Shown: positions 1 through 8,226, numbered from the stretch's first letter. The stretch: 54,709 nucleotides of DNA from Ktedonobacterales bacterium (GCA_025935195.1 JAICVS010000011.1:1-54709), one strand, 5' to 3'. The notes: generated by a model not told the origin, from the letters alone. Numbers and translations: made by a program.

Positions 1-1
1 C

Positions 2-43
2 GACGACAAGTTCAGCGCGATCTACGGCCTGCCGCGGCCGTGA
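2..43 (+). CDS. C-terminal tail of a truncated upstream gene (product unknown)
   Basis: An open frame enters from the left edge and ends at TGA 41-43. It gives the last 13 residues, ending SAIYGLPRP. Codon use is typical of the neighbouring genes, so this is probably the end of a plus-strand gene cut by the window edge. Too little is present to name a family. It could also be a chance open frame. Confidence 0.45.
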   Translation, partial: DDKFSAIYGLPRP

Positions 44-201
44 GCTGCCGCCGTCCGCATCGAGGGAGCGCCCCGTCCGCGCCGATCATTGGCCGACGAG
101 GGCGCGGTATAGGCTCCAGGCTCCAGCGCACGTGCGCTGTATACTGCCCATGATGGTAGCGCCGCTCGCGACCTCGCCAACATATGCAGAGGTGTGACGC
201 T

Positions 202-522
202 ATGCAGGTCATGGAAAAGTACGTGCGTCTCCGCGATGGCAACTGGTATGTCGGGGACAGCCGCGTGAGCGTCTACAGCGTCATCGCGGCATGGCGGCGC
301 CATCGCGCGCCCGAGCGCATCCAGCAGAGCTACCCAAGCCTGCCGTTGGTCGCGATCTACGCGACGATCGCCTACTACCTGGAGCATCAGGCCGAGTTGG
401 ATGCGTTCTTCGACGAGATCAGAGCGCAGACAGCGCGGCGACGTGCCGAGGCAGAGGCCGCCGATCCCGCCTTCTATAAGGATATGCGGGAGCGCTTCGC
501 GCGCTTCACAACACGCGCGTGA
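202..522 (+). CDS. DUF433 domain protein (VapB45-like antitoxin fold)
   Basis: 106 residues. The central part (WYVGDSRVSVYSVI, then RIQQSYPSLPLVAIYATIAYYLEHQAELD) matches the DUF433 pattern: a short strand, a helix-turn-helix, a YPSL motif and a final helix. DUF433 proteins are small DNA-binding proteins, many of them antitoxins paired with a PIN-like toxin. No toxin gene is adjacent here, so it is an orphan in this window. I chose ATG 202 because AGAGG lies 9 nt upstream; ATG 184 and 211 are in the same frame. TATACT at 140-145 could be the -10. The 3' end overlaps the convergent acetyltransferase gene by 17 bp. Family call good, role inferred. Confidence 0.75.
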   Translation: MQVMEKYVRLRDGNWYVGDSRVSVYSVIAAWRRHRAPERIQQSYPSLPLVAIYATIAYYLEHQAELDAFFDEIRAQTARRRAEAEAADPAFYKDMRERFARFTTRA

Positions 523-1495
523 AGATCCACAGCGGCCCATCGCTCGCCAGCGTATAGCCCGCGCCGTCCATCGCGTCACGCAGGATCAGCAGGTGCGGCA
601 GCCAGAGCGCCACCGACGCCAGCTCGCGCTCCGCCGCCACCTCGCGCAGCACCAGCGCCAGCCGGCTGATCCCCTCTGACGACCCATCAATGTAGCGCAC
701 TTCGAGCGTGCCCGCTGAGGCGCCCTCGCCTTCCAGCGCCACCGCCAGCGCCTGGATCGTTTCCCACTCCTCCAGCAGCCAGATGTGCCCCGCCCGCAGA
801 TACTTCCGCAGTGCCGGCTCGACCAGCTTGCGCGCCCCATCGCTCAGGAACTCGAACCCGTCATTGAACGGCGCCAGATTCGAGTGCTCCAGCCACTCCT
901 GGATGCGCCCCAAGTCCTCCTCACCCGCCAGCGTCAGCCGCCGCCCTCCCGGCTCATTCGCCTGGTCCGCCAGCTCATCCGCCTGATCCTCCACCTGCTC
1001 CGCCTCCACCTCGATCCCTGAATCCGTCTCCTCCTCCACCAGCGCCGGCCCCTCATAGCGCTCGACCTCCGCGATATGCGCGAAGCCGAAGCGCCTGAGC
1101 AGCTTCAGGCAAATGGCGTCGTCCGGCGCGACAAACTGGCGCACAATCGCGACGCCGCGCGCATCCGCCGCTGCCAGCGCCCGCGAGAGCAGCGTTCGGC
1201 CGACACCACGACCGCGATAGGCCGGGTCCACGCGCAGGCCCTCCAGCCATCCCGTGTCCGCCGACATCACCCGCACGTCCACTACCCCCACCGGGCGCCC
1301 GTCCAGAACGGCGACCAGCAGCGCGCCGTCCTCATCCGCCAGCCATGCGTCCCAGCGCTTCGCCGTCACAGCGCCAACTTCGCGCTCTTCGCCGCCAAAC
1401 GCCAGCACCGCCGCACGGTCGGCCGCCACGGCCGGGCGCACCTCAATCTCCGCGATTTCCATCCCGCCCCCATCCCCCCGGATCGGCTCTGTCAT
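506..1495 (-). CDS. GNAT family N-acetyltransferase, two-domain
   Basis: 329 residues, probably cytosolic. The N-terminal half (about 15-150) is a GNAT domain: acetyl-CoA pyrophosphate loop RGRGVGRTLL in motif A (about 95-105), then LLRRFGFAHI as motif B. An acidic linker (EEETDSGIEVEAEQVED) leads to a second alpha/beta domain (about 185-329) that may be a degenerate GNAT partner. The substrate cannot be read from sequence. The ATG is preceded by GAGGAGATGAGAG, a good ribosome site. It is convergent with the DUF433 gene. An inverted repeat and a TACAAT box lie 70-100 bp upstream of the start and may control it. Confidence 0.8.
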   Translation of the reverse strand: MTEPIRGDGGGMEIAEIEVRPAVAADRAAVLAFGGEEREVGAVTAKRWDAWLADEDGALLVAVLDGRPVGVVDVRVMSADTGWLEGLRVDPAYRGRGVGRTLLSRALAAADARGVAIVRQFVAPDDAICLKLLRRFGFAHIAEVERYEGPALVEEETDSGIEVEAEQVEDQADELADQANEPGGRRLTLAGEEDLGRIQEWLEHSNLAPFNDGFEFLSDGARKLVEPALRKYLRAGHIWLLEEWETIQALAVALEGEGASAGTLEVRYIDGSSEGISRLALVLREVAAERELASVALWLPHLLILRDAMDGAGYTLASDGPLWIFTRVL

Positions 1496-1563
1496 CTCTC
1501 ATCTCCTCGCCCCACGTCCAATCTGCCGCACGGAACCCCGGAATAGGCGACGGACGGTCTAAC

Positions 1564-1591
1564 GAAGTGAACGTATTAACTTCATATTGTA
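1564..1591 (-). promoter_or_regulatory. Candidate promoter -10 with operator-like inverted repeat
   Basis: On the minus strand a TACAAT box (1591-1586) is followed directly by the inverted repeat GAAGTTAA-TACG-TTCACTTC (1583-1564; one mismatch in 8 bp). An inverted repeat covering the expected transcription start is typical of a repressor operator. The patch is AT-rich in a GC-rich setting and lies about 70 bp before the acetyltransferase start. No convincing -35 was found. Confidence 0.35.
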
Positions 1592-1745
1592 TCGTGGCTC
1601 ACCACACCCGCTGCCACCCCACCGCCCCCTCCGACAGCTCCGCGATCACCTCGGCAATCATGCCCGCCATAACGCTCGCCTCCTCTGCCACGCCACACAT
1701 GTCTCGGCAGTAGCGCGGGCGACCTCCCTGCGGTACAATGCGCGC

Positions 1746-1958
1746 ATGAGCAAGACGACACCGAACCGGCTCGACCGGCTCTTCGCGCGACCGGGGCCGC
1801 ACACCCGCTCCCCCGGCCCGCGCGACGCCTGGGATCCCGCCTGGCAGCCGCGTGGTCGCTGGTGGATGCGCGCCCAGCACGCATGGGCCGGCGCGCGGCT
1901 AGTCGCACCGGATAGGCTGCTGCTACACCGGCTGGCGCGACCAGCACGGGCGGCGTAG
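1746..1958 (+). CDS. Small basic hypothetical protein, possibly leaderless
   Basis: 70 residues, rich in Arg, Pro and Trp (for example RGRWWMRAQHAWAG). I do not recognise a family. The start ATG lies 6 bp after a TACAAT box (1734-1739), so transcription would begin at or next to the start codon and the mRNA would be leaderless. No ribosome binding site is present, consistent with that. The stop is 14 bp before the next gene, so the two may be co-transcribed. It could be a chance ORF; the support is its position, codon pattern and promoter. Confidence 0.45.
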   Translation: MSKTTPNRLDRLFARPGPHTRSPGPRDAWDPAWQPRGRWWMRAQHAWAGARLVAPDRLLLHRLARPARAA

Positions 1959-1972
1959 AGGTCTGCGGGACG

Positions 1973-2791
1973 ATGGCACACAAAGACCGCGTTGTCATGG
2001 ACGACGCCCAGGCGCTCACGACATTGCGCGTCCACTACGGCATGCTCTTCGGCTGCTCGTCAACCGATCTCTGCCGCCCCGGCTGGTCCGTGCTCACCGC
2101 CCGCGCCGAGTGCGACCCCGTCGCGCTGCTCTTTGGGCGGCGCTCGCTGCTCTCGATTCTCTCCCCCATCGCCCCGGCGGACCTCACCGGCCGTCGCGCC
2201 GGCCTCGTCGCCGTCGCGCCGGAGCTGCGCGCGCCTGTCGCCGCGCTGCTGCGCGAGCTGCCGCCGGAGCGCCTCTTCGCCGACGGCGGCAACGGCCTGC
2301 GCGCCCTCCATACGCTGGTCACGAGCGCATCCCCGCGTGCCGGCCTGGGTGTCGCCAGCCCGGACGACTGCCACACACACATCCGCTTCGTCAGCCGCGC
2401 CAGCTTCGCGCCCTACATCGGTCAATGGCAGGAGTGGATCGAGCCGCTGGACGAAGGCAACGAGCTGGAGCCGGTGGCGCTCGGCCTGCTCGCCCGCTAT
2501 AGTGGCGGCGTCTACGTCGTGCGCGACGAGGGCGGCATCATCTCCCACGCTGGCATCCGCCCGCACTCGCCGCACGTCGCCGAGATCGGCGTCCGCACCG
2601 ACGCCGAGGCGTTGCGCGGCCACGGCCTGGCCCGCGCCGTCGTCTCGCGGGCGACCAAAGCCGTCTTCGCCGCCGAGCGGCTGCCGATCTACCGCCACGG
2701 CGCGGCGGACATCCCCGCCGCCCGCGTCGCCGAAGCCCTTGGCTATCGCGTCTACGCCGACGCCGTCGAATACGGTGTCCCCACGCTCTAG
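1973..2791 (+). CDS. GNAT family acetyltransferase
   Basis: 272 residues. The N-terminal 130 residues are an unassigned alpha/beta region. The C-terminal half (about 160-272) is GNAT-like: a GGVYVVRDEGGIISHAGIR strand pair, then VGVRTDAEALRGHGLARAVVSRA, in which RGHGLA is the acetyl-CoA loop, then ARVAEALGYRVY as motif B. This resembles FR47/GNAT_acetyltran-type proteins. Substrate unknown. It starts 14 bp after the small gene. A GC hairpin repeat lies 44 bp after the stop and may end transcription. ATG 1997 is an alternative in-frame start. Confidence 0.75.
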   Translation: MAHKDRVVMDDAQALTTLRVHYGMLFGCSSTDLCRPGWSVLTARAECDPVALLFGRRSLLSILSPIAPADLTGRRAGLVAVAPELRAPVAALLRELPPERLFADGGNGLRALHTLVTSASPRAGLGVASPDDCHTHIRFVSRASFAPYIGQWQEWIEPLDEGNELEPVALGLLARYSGGVYVVRDEGGIISHAGIRPHSPHVAEIGVRTDAEALRGHGLARAVVSRATKAVFAAERLPIYRHGAADIPAARVAEALGYRVYADAVEYGVPTL

Positions 2792-2834
2792 CCGGGATAC
2801 TTCGCGGAAATGTTCATCGCCCCCTGGTACGGTT

Positions 2835-2874
2835 CCCCCTCTCCTCGCAAGGAGCGGGGGTTGGGGGTGAGGAC
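2835..2874. repeat. Intergenic hairpin repeat, TTGGGGGTGAGG family (copy C1)
   Basis: CCCCCTCTCCT-cgc-AAGGAGCGGGGG can fold into a near-perfect stem and is followed by TTGGGGGTGAGGA. Closely related copies are at 8227, 22636 and 31291, with partial ones at 13108 and 16484. The stem sequence varies but the fold is kept. It lies 44 bp after an acetyltransferase stop, as REP-like or terminator-like elements do. Confidence 0.75.
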
Positions 2875-3007
2875 GCCCATTGCGCTCACCGGCGCATCGC
2901 GATAAGATGAAGCCGCCCAGCATCATCTGCCCGCCACCGCTGGCGGCGAGCGGGAGAGCGCGGGCAGCGGTGCGCGTGCGGCATGTGCGGAGAGAGGAAG
3001 GCGCGGC

Positions 3008-3838
3008 ATGTCAGACGAATCGCGCGACAGCCAGAGCGGGCGCGCGACGGACGCCACGGACGCCCCCACTGGCCCCGGCGCCCAGGCGCGGCGCAAGCCC
3101 ACTGCCGGTATCGAGACGAGCGAGCCGCGGCATGCCAGCGCGGACGCCGCGAGCGCGAGCGACCACACTGCCACCATCGAGAAGGTTCCCTTCTTCTCCG
3201 GGCTAGATGCCGAGAGCCTGGCCGAGCTGGGCGCCGCCGCGCGCCGCCGCACCTTCCGCGCCGGCGAGATCGTCTTCCACCGCGACGACCCCGGCCAGGT
3301 GCTCTACGTCATCCGCGCGGGCAAGGTCAAAATCTACATCACCAGCCAGGACGGCCAGGAAGTCTCGCTCGCCGTCTTCGGTCCCGGTGACTACTTCGGC
3401 GAGCTGGCCCTGCTGGACGGCCAGCCCCGCTCCGCCAGCGCCGTCGCTATTGAGGCGGTGGAAACGTTCGCCCTCCAGCGCACCGACTTCATCAACGCCG
3501 TCATGCGCCACCCGCGCATCGCCATCCAGGTGATGAACGTCCTCTCACACCGCCTGCGCCAGACCGATGCCATGATCGAAGACTTGCTGTTTCTGGATGT
3601 GCATGGCCGCGTCGCCAAAAAGCTGCTGGATCTGGCCGAGTCGCACGGCACGCGCACGCCGGAGGGCATCCGCATCGAGATGCGCCTCACCCAGGGTGAG
3701 CTGGCCGCGATGGTCGGCGCCTCGCGCGAGAGCGTCAACAAAGTGATGGGCTACTTCACCGACAAGCACTTCATCACCACCGACCGCTACCGCATCACCG
3801 TCACCCGCCTCGCCGAGCTGCGCCGCCGCGCGTATTGA
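3008..3838 (+). CDS. Crp/Fnr family transcriptional regulator
   Basis: 276 residues. Residues 1-55 are a disordered Ser/Ala/Asp-rich extension. A cyclic-nucleotide-binding fold follows (about 57-170: FFSGLDAESLAELG, RAGEIVFHRDDPGQVLYVI, FGELALLDGQPRSASAVA). After a long dimer helix comes a Crp-type helix-turn-helix (about 215-265: LTQGELAAMVGASRESVNKVMGYF). The FGELALLDGQPRSA segment matches the phosphate-binding cassette including its Arg-Ser pair, so cAMP or a similar ligand is plausible. No iron-sulphur Cys cluster is present, which argues against an FNR oxygen sensor. The ATG follows GAGAGAGGAAGG. It is monocistronic and convergent with the next gene. Target genes unknown. Confidence 0.9.
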   Translation: MSDESRDSQSGRATDATDAPTGPGAQARRKPTAGIETSEPRHASADAASASDHTATIEKVPFFSGLDAESLAELGAAARRRTFRAGEIVFHRDDPGQVLYVIRAGKVKIYITSQDGQEVSLAVFGPGDYFGELALLDGQPRSASAVAIEAVETFALQRTDFINAVMRHPRIAIQVMNVLSHRLRQTDAMIEDLLFLDVHGRVAKKLLDLAESHGTRTPEGIRIEMRLTQGELAAMVGASRESVNKVMGYFTDKHFITTDRYRITVTRLAELRRRAY

Positions 3839-3907
3839 GGCGCACCCGTGCGCGGGATGGCGGCCTGATGTGATCTGGCTCTCTCTCCATCGCCGTCTGT
3901 GATGAGA

Positions 3908-5074
3908 TCAGCCGAGCGTGCCAAGCGTGAGCACTGTTTTCGCCTCCAAGAATTCCCCCACGCGCGTCGCCTCCGCATCCAACAGGTCGCGCTGCCCGGC
4001 GGTGAGCGTGCCGAACGGCTCCACGCGAATCTCGATCCGCTTGCCGCGCGCGCGACGCTCCCACATGCCAGCGACCACGCCATCAATCAACAGCAGCGGG
4101 CGGGCGGCCGCGCCCTCGTAGCGCCCATTCTTGTACGCGAACAGGCGTGCCCGCGCGACCTCCGGCACGATGCGCTCGCGCCCGAAGCGGCTGCCGAGGA
4201 TGTAGCAGTCGTATTGCGGCAGCAGCCGCGGAACCCCGCCCACGGGCAGCCCCGGCGTCTCCGATGTCTCCGCGTCGCCCGTCGGCAGCCAGGCCCGCTT
4301 GCCCTCGACCACCACCTCCTCGATCTCGCCGTTCTCGCCGCCAAGTCGCGCGAAGAGGGCGCGTGCCGCCTCCGTTGGCAACCGCCGCCGGCCGAACCAC
4401 TCTGAGAAATCGCCGTGTGTGGCCGGGCCATACGCGGCGAGGTAGCGGCGGCAGATCGCCGCCAGCGCTGCGTCGGGCTCCACCTCCTCCCCGCGCCCGA
4501 TCCACTGATCCAGCCGCGCGAAGGTCACGCTGCTCCCCCGGCTCGGACCGAAGCAGAGCAGCCCCGCCTCGAACCCCATCCCGATCAGGTCGGCCCAGAC
4601 GGATGCCATCCGCTCGTGCGCCCACGATCCGGCGCGTTGGGCCACCGCATCCGCCAGTTCCGCACGGGTCAGGCAGCGGCTGTCCAGGGCATCCGCCATC
4701 GCCGCCAGCACGGCGTCGGCCCGCGCCGGCTCCAGCCCATACGCCGCTTGCCAGCGCCCCTCGCGCCAATCCGGCAGCGCCCGCCGCGCGGCCGTCCACA
4801 ACGGCATCTCGTCGGCGGGATGCAGGTGCAGCGTCCCGCGCAGGCTGTAGGTCTTCACCAGCCCGCGCCGCTCCCACAATTCCGCCCGCACGTCCCGTTG
4901 GGTTACGTCCGCCACCCGCGCCCCAATTGCCAGCCCCGCCGCGGCGCCCACCTGCGCCTGCACGCCCCCCACCGCGCTGATGACGGCGGCCAGCCGAGCG
5001 CACGGCACCGGCTCGCCGAGATGCTGTCGCGCGAGCCGGCGGGCGAACACCGCATCCCACGTCAAGGACCGCAT
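3908..5074 (-). CDS. Winged-helix DNA-binding domain protein (YcaQ/AlkX-like)
   Basis: 388 residues. It starts RSLTWDAVFARRLARQHL and continues with VGGVQAQVGAAAGLAIGAR, a conserved opening of the PF06224 winged-helix family that includes E. coli YcaQ (a glycosylase for interstrand crosslinks) and alkylation-repair AlkX proteins. LVKTYSLRGTLHLHPADEM also fits the family; the His-rich strand lies where the glycosylase QxQ/H motifs are found. The C-terminal part (DCYILGSRFGRERIVP through WERRARGKRIEIRVEPFG) matches family ends. I chose ATG 5074; the longer frame to 5197 lacks conservation and runs into a repeat element. Function as a DNA repair glycosylase is inferred. Confidence 0.8.
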   Translation of the reverse strand: MRSLTWDAVFARRLARQHLGEPVPCARLAAVISAVGGVQAQVGAAAGLAIGARVADVTQRDVRAELWERRGLVKTYSLRGTLHLHPADEMPLWTAARRALPDWREGRWQAAYGLEPARADAVLAAMADALDSRCLTRAELADAVAQRAGSWAHERMASVWADLIGMGFEAGLLCFGPSRGSSVTFARLDQWIGRGEEVEPDAALAAICRRYLAAYGPATHGDFSEWFGRRRLPTEAARALFARLGGENGEIEEVVVEGKRAWLPTGDAETSETPGLPVGGVPRLLPQYDCYILGSRFGRERIVPEVARARLFAYKNGRYEGAAARPLLLIDGVVAGMWERRARGKRIEIRVEPFGTLTAGQRDLLDAEATRVGEFLEAKTVLTLGTLG

Positions 5075-5090
5075 GCGTAACACCCTCCCC

Positions 5091-5407
5091 TTGAGGCCCA
5101 TCCCTATATATGGTAACATTGTTCTATCAGCGCAGTTGCGGACATCGCAATGAGGCGGCACGGCATCCAGCGGCGCCATCACGCGCAGCCGGGGCATTCA
5201 TGCCCGTTCTCCGGCCACTCATCAGGCACGGCCGCGCCTACGAGCGAAAAACGGCACCATGACGTTGCCACCTTTGCCGCGATCTTGCCACAATCTTGCC
5301 GCTTTTGCCGCATCGTGGCAACGGCAACTCCGGCAAAGCGGCTTGAATTCAGCGTTCGCGGCGAGACACAATCGTAGCGAATTGAAAAAGTGGCAAAAAC
5401 GGCAAGA
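5091..5407 (+). repeat. Dispersed structured element, family A, copy A1
   Basis: First of four copies (others 16130, 33185, 45959). It begins with a promoter, TTGAGG (5091-5096), a 17-bp spacer, then TAACAT (5114-5119), followed by TGTTCTATC. A small hairpin CGCAGTTGCG follows. The 3' part has TCTTGCCGCTTTTGCC (5294-5309) able to pair with GGCAAAAACGGCAAGA (5392-5407), enclosing the core CGGCAAAGCGGCTTGAATTC (5331-5350). This copy lacks the terminal GGCAATGTTGAC hairpin seen in A2 and A4. It lies directly upstream of a methyltransferase gene (start 5436) and could supply its promoter and leader. Confidence 0.75.
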
Positions 5408-5435
5408 TCATCGGCAGGGGAAGGAGGAGACGCAC

Positions 5436-6335
5436 ATGATAGCGAACGGAAGCGCCCCCGGTAGAGCAGGCTACGTCGGCGCGCACGACCCAGCCGAAGC
5501 CGCCCGGCTCGACGCCCAGCGGGCCGGCACCCTGGACGAGCTGCGCGGCGCGCTCGCGCTCCACCCCATCCCCACCGCCGCTCCACGTGTGCTGGAGCTT
5601 GGCTGCGGCTCCGGCGTCTTCACCCGCGCCCTGCTCGCCGCGCTGCCCGCCGCCACCCTCACCGCCAGCGACCGCGATCCCCGCCTGCTGGACGCCACCC
5701 GCGCCGCGCTGGCGGACGACATCCGCGCCGGCCGCCTCATCCTCACCCAGGCCGACGCCGCCGCGCTCCCCTTCCCCCCCCAATCCTTCGATCTCGTCGC
5801 CTGCCGCTGCCTGCTCATGCACCAGTCCGACCCGCTCGTCGTCGCCGCCGAGATGTACCGCGTCCTCGCCATCGCTGGCGTCGCGCTCGCCATCGAACCG
5901 GATTGGGGCGCGCGCGCCCTCTATCCCGACGCCGAGGCCCTCGCCGCGCTGCTCGACCTCGCCCGCCGCGCCCGCCCCTTCGGCTTCCCCGATCTGCTGC
6001 TCGGCCGCCAAATCTTCGCCCTCATGCGCGCCGCCGGCTTCGTTCGCGTCCGCGTCCGCCCCACCGCCTTCGCCGAGACCGCCGACATGCTGCCCAATAC
6101 TGAGACCGAGACCGACTCGGATGCTGACCTCGGCGGCATCACCGGGCCAGGGCGCCTGCTCGATCAGGCCCGCCCACTGCTGCGCCGCGCCGGCCTCGCC
6201 ACGGACGACCAGATTGACGCCCTCATCGCCCGCCTCGCCGCCGCGCGCCGTCACCCCGAATACTTCTCCGCCGGGGTAGACTTCGCCGCCGCCGCCGTCA
6301 AGCCCGCGCCGCTACTGCCCGGCGGCACGATATAA
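5436..6335 (+). CDS. Class I SAM-dependent methyltransferase
   Basis: 299 residues, cytosolic. Motif I is VLELGCGSGVFTRALL (about 50-65), motif II holds the acidic ASDRDPRLLD, then ADAAALPFPPQSFDLVACRCLLMH (motif III/IV). This is a Rossmann-fold Methyltransf_11/25 pattern. The acceptor substrate is unknown. I chose ATG 5436 because GGGGAAGGAGGAG lies just upstream; the frame stays open back to 5259 but that part is the family A element. Transcription may come from that element's promoter at 5091. A downstream acetyltransferase (6384) follows after 48 bp with its own TATAAT box. Confidence 0.85.
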   Translation: MIANGSAPGRAGYVGAHDPAEAARLDAQRAGTLDELRGALALHPIPTAAPRVLELGCGSGVFTRALLAALPAATLTASDRDPRLLDATRAALADDIRAGRLILTQADAAALPFPPQSFDLVACRCLLMHQSDPLVVAAEMYRVLAIAGVALAIEPDWGARALYPDAEALAALLDLARRARPFGFPDLLLGRQIFALMRAAGFVRVRVRPTAFAETADMLPNTETETDSDADLGGITGPGRLLDQARPLLRRAGLATDDQIDALIARLAAARRHPEYFSAGVDFAAAAVKPAPLLPGGTI

Positions 6336-6338
6336 CGG

Positions 6339-6344
6339 TATAAT
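6339..6344 (+). promoter_or_regulatory. Perfect -10 box (TATAAT) before the acetyltransferase gene
   Basis: A consensus TATAAT stands at 6339-6344 in a GC-rich region, 39 bp before ATG 6384. The -35 position with a 17-bp spacer is TGCCCG (6316-6321), a weak match. This suggests a separate promoter even though the gap from the methyltransferase stop is short. Confidence 0.45.
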
Positions 6345-6383
6345 TGTGGCGGGCGGCGAGCGCCAAACGTGAGAGGCAGCGGA

Positions 6384-6875
6384 ATGACAGCATTCGACCA
6401 GGCATCCAATTCGGCGTCTGAGCAGGCGTCCATCACCGTGCGCGCCGCCACCGACGCCGACCGCACCACCGCCAAGGAGTTCATCTCGCCCGCCACCCCG
6501 CGCGGCCGCGCCAGCCTCGTGCTGCTGCGCGCCGGCCAGGGCTTGCTCTGGGTTGCCCTCCGCGCTGAGGCAAACGAGGAGAAGCTCGTCGGCCTGCTCC
6601 TCGCCACCGTCCAGATCGACCCCGACTCCGAGGAGCCAGTCGGCTACATCCAGGAGCTACTGGTCCATCCCGCCTACCGCCGTCTCGGCGTCGCCATGCA
6701 CCTGCTCGACGCCGCCGAGCGCTTCTTCCTCGACGAACAGCGCTTCTCCCAGGTCTTCCTCGCCACCTCACCCGACAACGAGGCCGCCATCCAGCTCTAC
6801 CGCAGCCGCGGCTACACCGTCTATCAGGTCCGCCTCTCCAAGCGCCGGCAGGACACCTCTGCCTCCAGCCAATGA
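6384..6875 (+). CDS. GNAT family N-acetyltransferase
   Basis: 163 residues, a single GNAT domain filling most of the protein. Motif A is QELLVHPAYRRLGVAMHLLDAAERFF (about 88-113), in which RRLGVA is the acetyl-CoA loop. Motif B is LATSPDNEAAIQLYRSRGYTVY (about 125-146), the usual N-x-x-A-x-x-x-Y pattern with a conserved Tyr for catalysis or CoA contact. It resembles RimI-like enzymes in layout but the substrate is not assignable. GTG 6369 is an alternative start; ATG 6384 has AGGCAGCGGA upstream. It lies between two methyltransferase genes on the same strand. Confidence 0.85.
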   Translation: MTAFDQASNSASEQASITVRAATDADRTTAKEFISPATPRGRASLVLLRAGQGLLWVALRAEANEEKLVGLLLATVQIDPDSEEPVGYIQELLVHPAYRRLGVAMHLLDAAERFFLDEQRFSQVFLATSPDNEAAIQLYRSRGYTVYQVRLSKRRQDTSASSQ

Positions 6876-6914
6876 CCGGCGCATAGGTATAGCTACAGCC
6901 AGGAGCATCGCCCT

Positions 6915-7769
6915 ATGTCGCAATCGTCGCAGTCCGTCTCGTTCGACCGTGTCGCCAACCAGTACGACGCCACGCGCGGCTACCCACCCGACGTCCCCGA
7001 GCGCATCGCCGCCGGCTTCATCGCGGCCGGTGGTCTCGCGCGCGGCGCCGATACGCTGGAGCTTGGCATCGGCACCGGCCGCATCGCCCTGCCGCTGCTG
7101 GCCCAGGGTGTCAACGTCACCGGCGTGGACATCTCGCCGCGCATGGTCGAGCATCTGACGGCCAACTACGATGCGCAGCGCAGAGAGCGGCCAGAAGCCG
7201 GTTGGGGCGAGCTTGCCGTCGCGATGGCCGACATGACCGCCCTGCCCTTCCCCGCCAACCGCTTCGACGCCGTGGTCGGCGTCCACATCCTGCATCTCGT
7301 GCCGGAGTGGCGCCGCGCGCTCGACGAGACGTTCCGCGTGCTCAGGCCCGGCGCTTCGTTGCTGCTGGGCCAGGACAGGCGCGAAAACCCTGAGCTGGAT
7401 GCCATCAGCGACTACTGGCAGGATGTCGTGCGCGAGCTGGGCTATACGCCCCGGCGTGTCGGCGCCAAGGGCTACGGCGAGATCGTCGCCGAGCTGCGCG
7501 CCCGTGGGCTGCCGATCCACGAACAGGTCGCCGTCACCTGGTCGGAGGCTGAGACGCCGCGCGCCGCCCTCGAAAACATCACGCTGCGCCTCTGGTCGCT
7601 CACCTGGCACGTCCCCGACGATCTCTTTGCCGAGTCCGCGCGCCGCCTGGAACTCTGGGTGAACGAGCACTACGGCGACACGCTCGATCTCCCGCGCCCC
7701 GGCGCCTACTCCTTCACCATCGCCACCGCCACCAAGCCTGAAGCGGGCGACACCAACGCCTCAAACTAA
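6915..7769 (+). CDS. Class I SAM-dependent methyltransferase
   Basis: 284 residues. Starts SFDRVANQYDATRGYP, the usual opening of UbiE/Methyltransf_11-type enzymes. Motif I is TLELGIGTGRIALPLLAQG (about 54-72), followed by VTGVDISPRMVEHL, then MADMTALPFPANRFDAVVGVHILHLVPEWRRALDETFRVLRPG (motifs II-IV). A second lobe follows with GYTPRRVGAKGYGEIVAELRARGL. Substrate unknown; these enzymes act on small molecules. AGGAG lies 14 nt before the ATG. It may be co-transcribed with the acetyltransferase 39 bp upstream and the carbonic-anhydrase-like gene 47 bp downstream. Confidence 0.87.
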   Translation: MSQSSQSVSFDRVANQYDATRGYPPDVPERIAAGFIAAGGLARGADTLELGIGTGRIALPLLAQGVNVTGVDISPRMVEHLTANYDAQRRERPEAGWGELAVAMADMTALPFPANRFDAVVGVHILHLVPEWRRALDETFRVLRPGASLLLGQDRRENPELDAISDYWQDVVRELGYTPRRVGAKGYGEIVAELRARGLPIHEQVAVTWSEAETPRAALENITLRLWSLTWHVPDDLFAESARRLELWVNEHYGDTLDLPRPGAYSFTIATATKPEAGDTNASN

Positions 7770-7791
7770 CTCCGCGTCCTCCGCGGTTCAA
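7770..7791. repeat. CTCCGCG / GGTTCAA repeat (copy D1)
   Basis: CTCCGCGTCCTCCGCGGTTC (7770-7789), completed by AA, starts directly after the methyltransferase TAA. A longer array of the same unit ends in the same CCGCGGTTCAAT at 34106-34172. Related GGAGGAACAC units lie at 13988. Repeats of this kind occur between genes in many environmental bacteria; function unknown. Confidence 0.6.
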
Positions 7792-7816
7792 TTCGTAACC
7801 TGAGAAGGGTGGATGT

Positions 7817-8203
7817 ATGGCAACGGGAACCTTCGGCACCGCGATCAACTGCATGGACGGCCGGGCGCAGACGCCCGTCGCCGACTGGATCAAGATACAG
7901 CACAACGTCCAGTACGTGGACGCGATCACCGAGGCCGGCGCGGACGGCATTCTGGCGCGCGGCCCGTCCGCGACCGTCGAGTCTATCCGCCAGCGGGTGC
8001 TGATCTCGGTCAACAACCACGGCTCGCGCATCATCGCCGTCGCCGGCCATCACGACTGCGCCGGCAACCCGGTCTCGAAAGAGGAGCACTTCGCCCACAT
8101 CAAATCGGCCATGCACGTCATCGCCGGCTGGGGCCTGCCCGTCCGCATCGCCGGCCTCTGGGTCAACGATCTCGGCTACATCGAGGTTGTCGCCACGATG
8201 TAG
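7817..8203 (+). CDS. Beta-carbonic-anhydrase-like protein (Pro_CA_2 type)
   Basis: 128 residues, much shorter than a classical beta-carbonic anhydrase (about 200). It has NCMDGR (Cys and Asp-Arg dyad, about 11-16) and GHHDCAGNP (His-x-x-Cys, about 76-84). These match the two zinc-binding motifs CxDxR and HxxC of beta-class enzymes. GHHDC in place of GHSxC is typical of the compact putative subfamily, whose activity is less certain. It would reversibly hydrate CO2 in the cytosol if active. ATG 7817 follows AGAAGGGTGG. A perfect GC hairpin (8227-8250) follows the stop. Confidence 0.75.
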   Translation: MATGTFGTAINCMDGRAQTPVADWIKIQHNVQYVDAITEAGADGILARGPSATVESIRQRVLISVNNHGSRIIAVAGHHDCAGNPVSKEEHFAHIKSAMHVIAGWGLPVRIAGLWVNDLGYIEVVATM

Positions 8204-8226
8204 CGGCCAGCGTTGGCCGCGTAGCG

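Noticed and set aside
5259-5435. N-terminal extension of the methyltransferase
   Set aside because: The extension is translated from family A element A1; GGAAGGAGGAG before ATG 5436 marks the real start.
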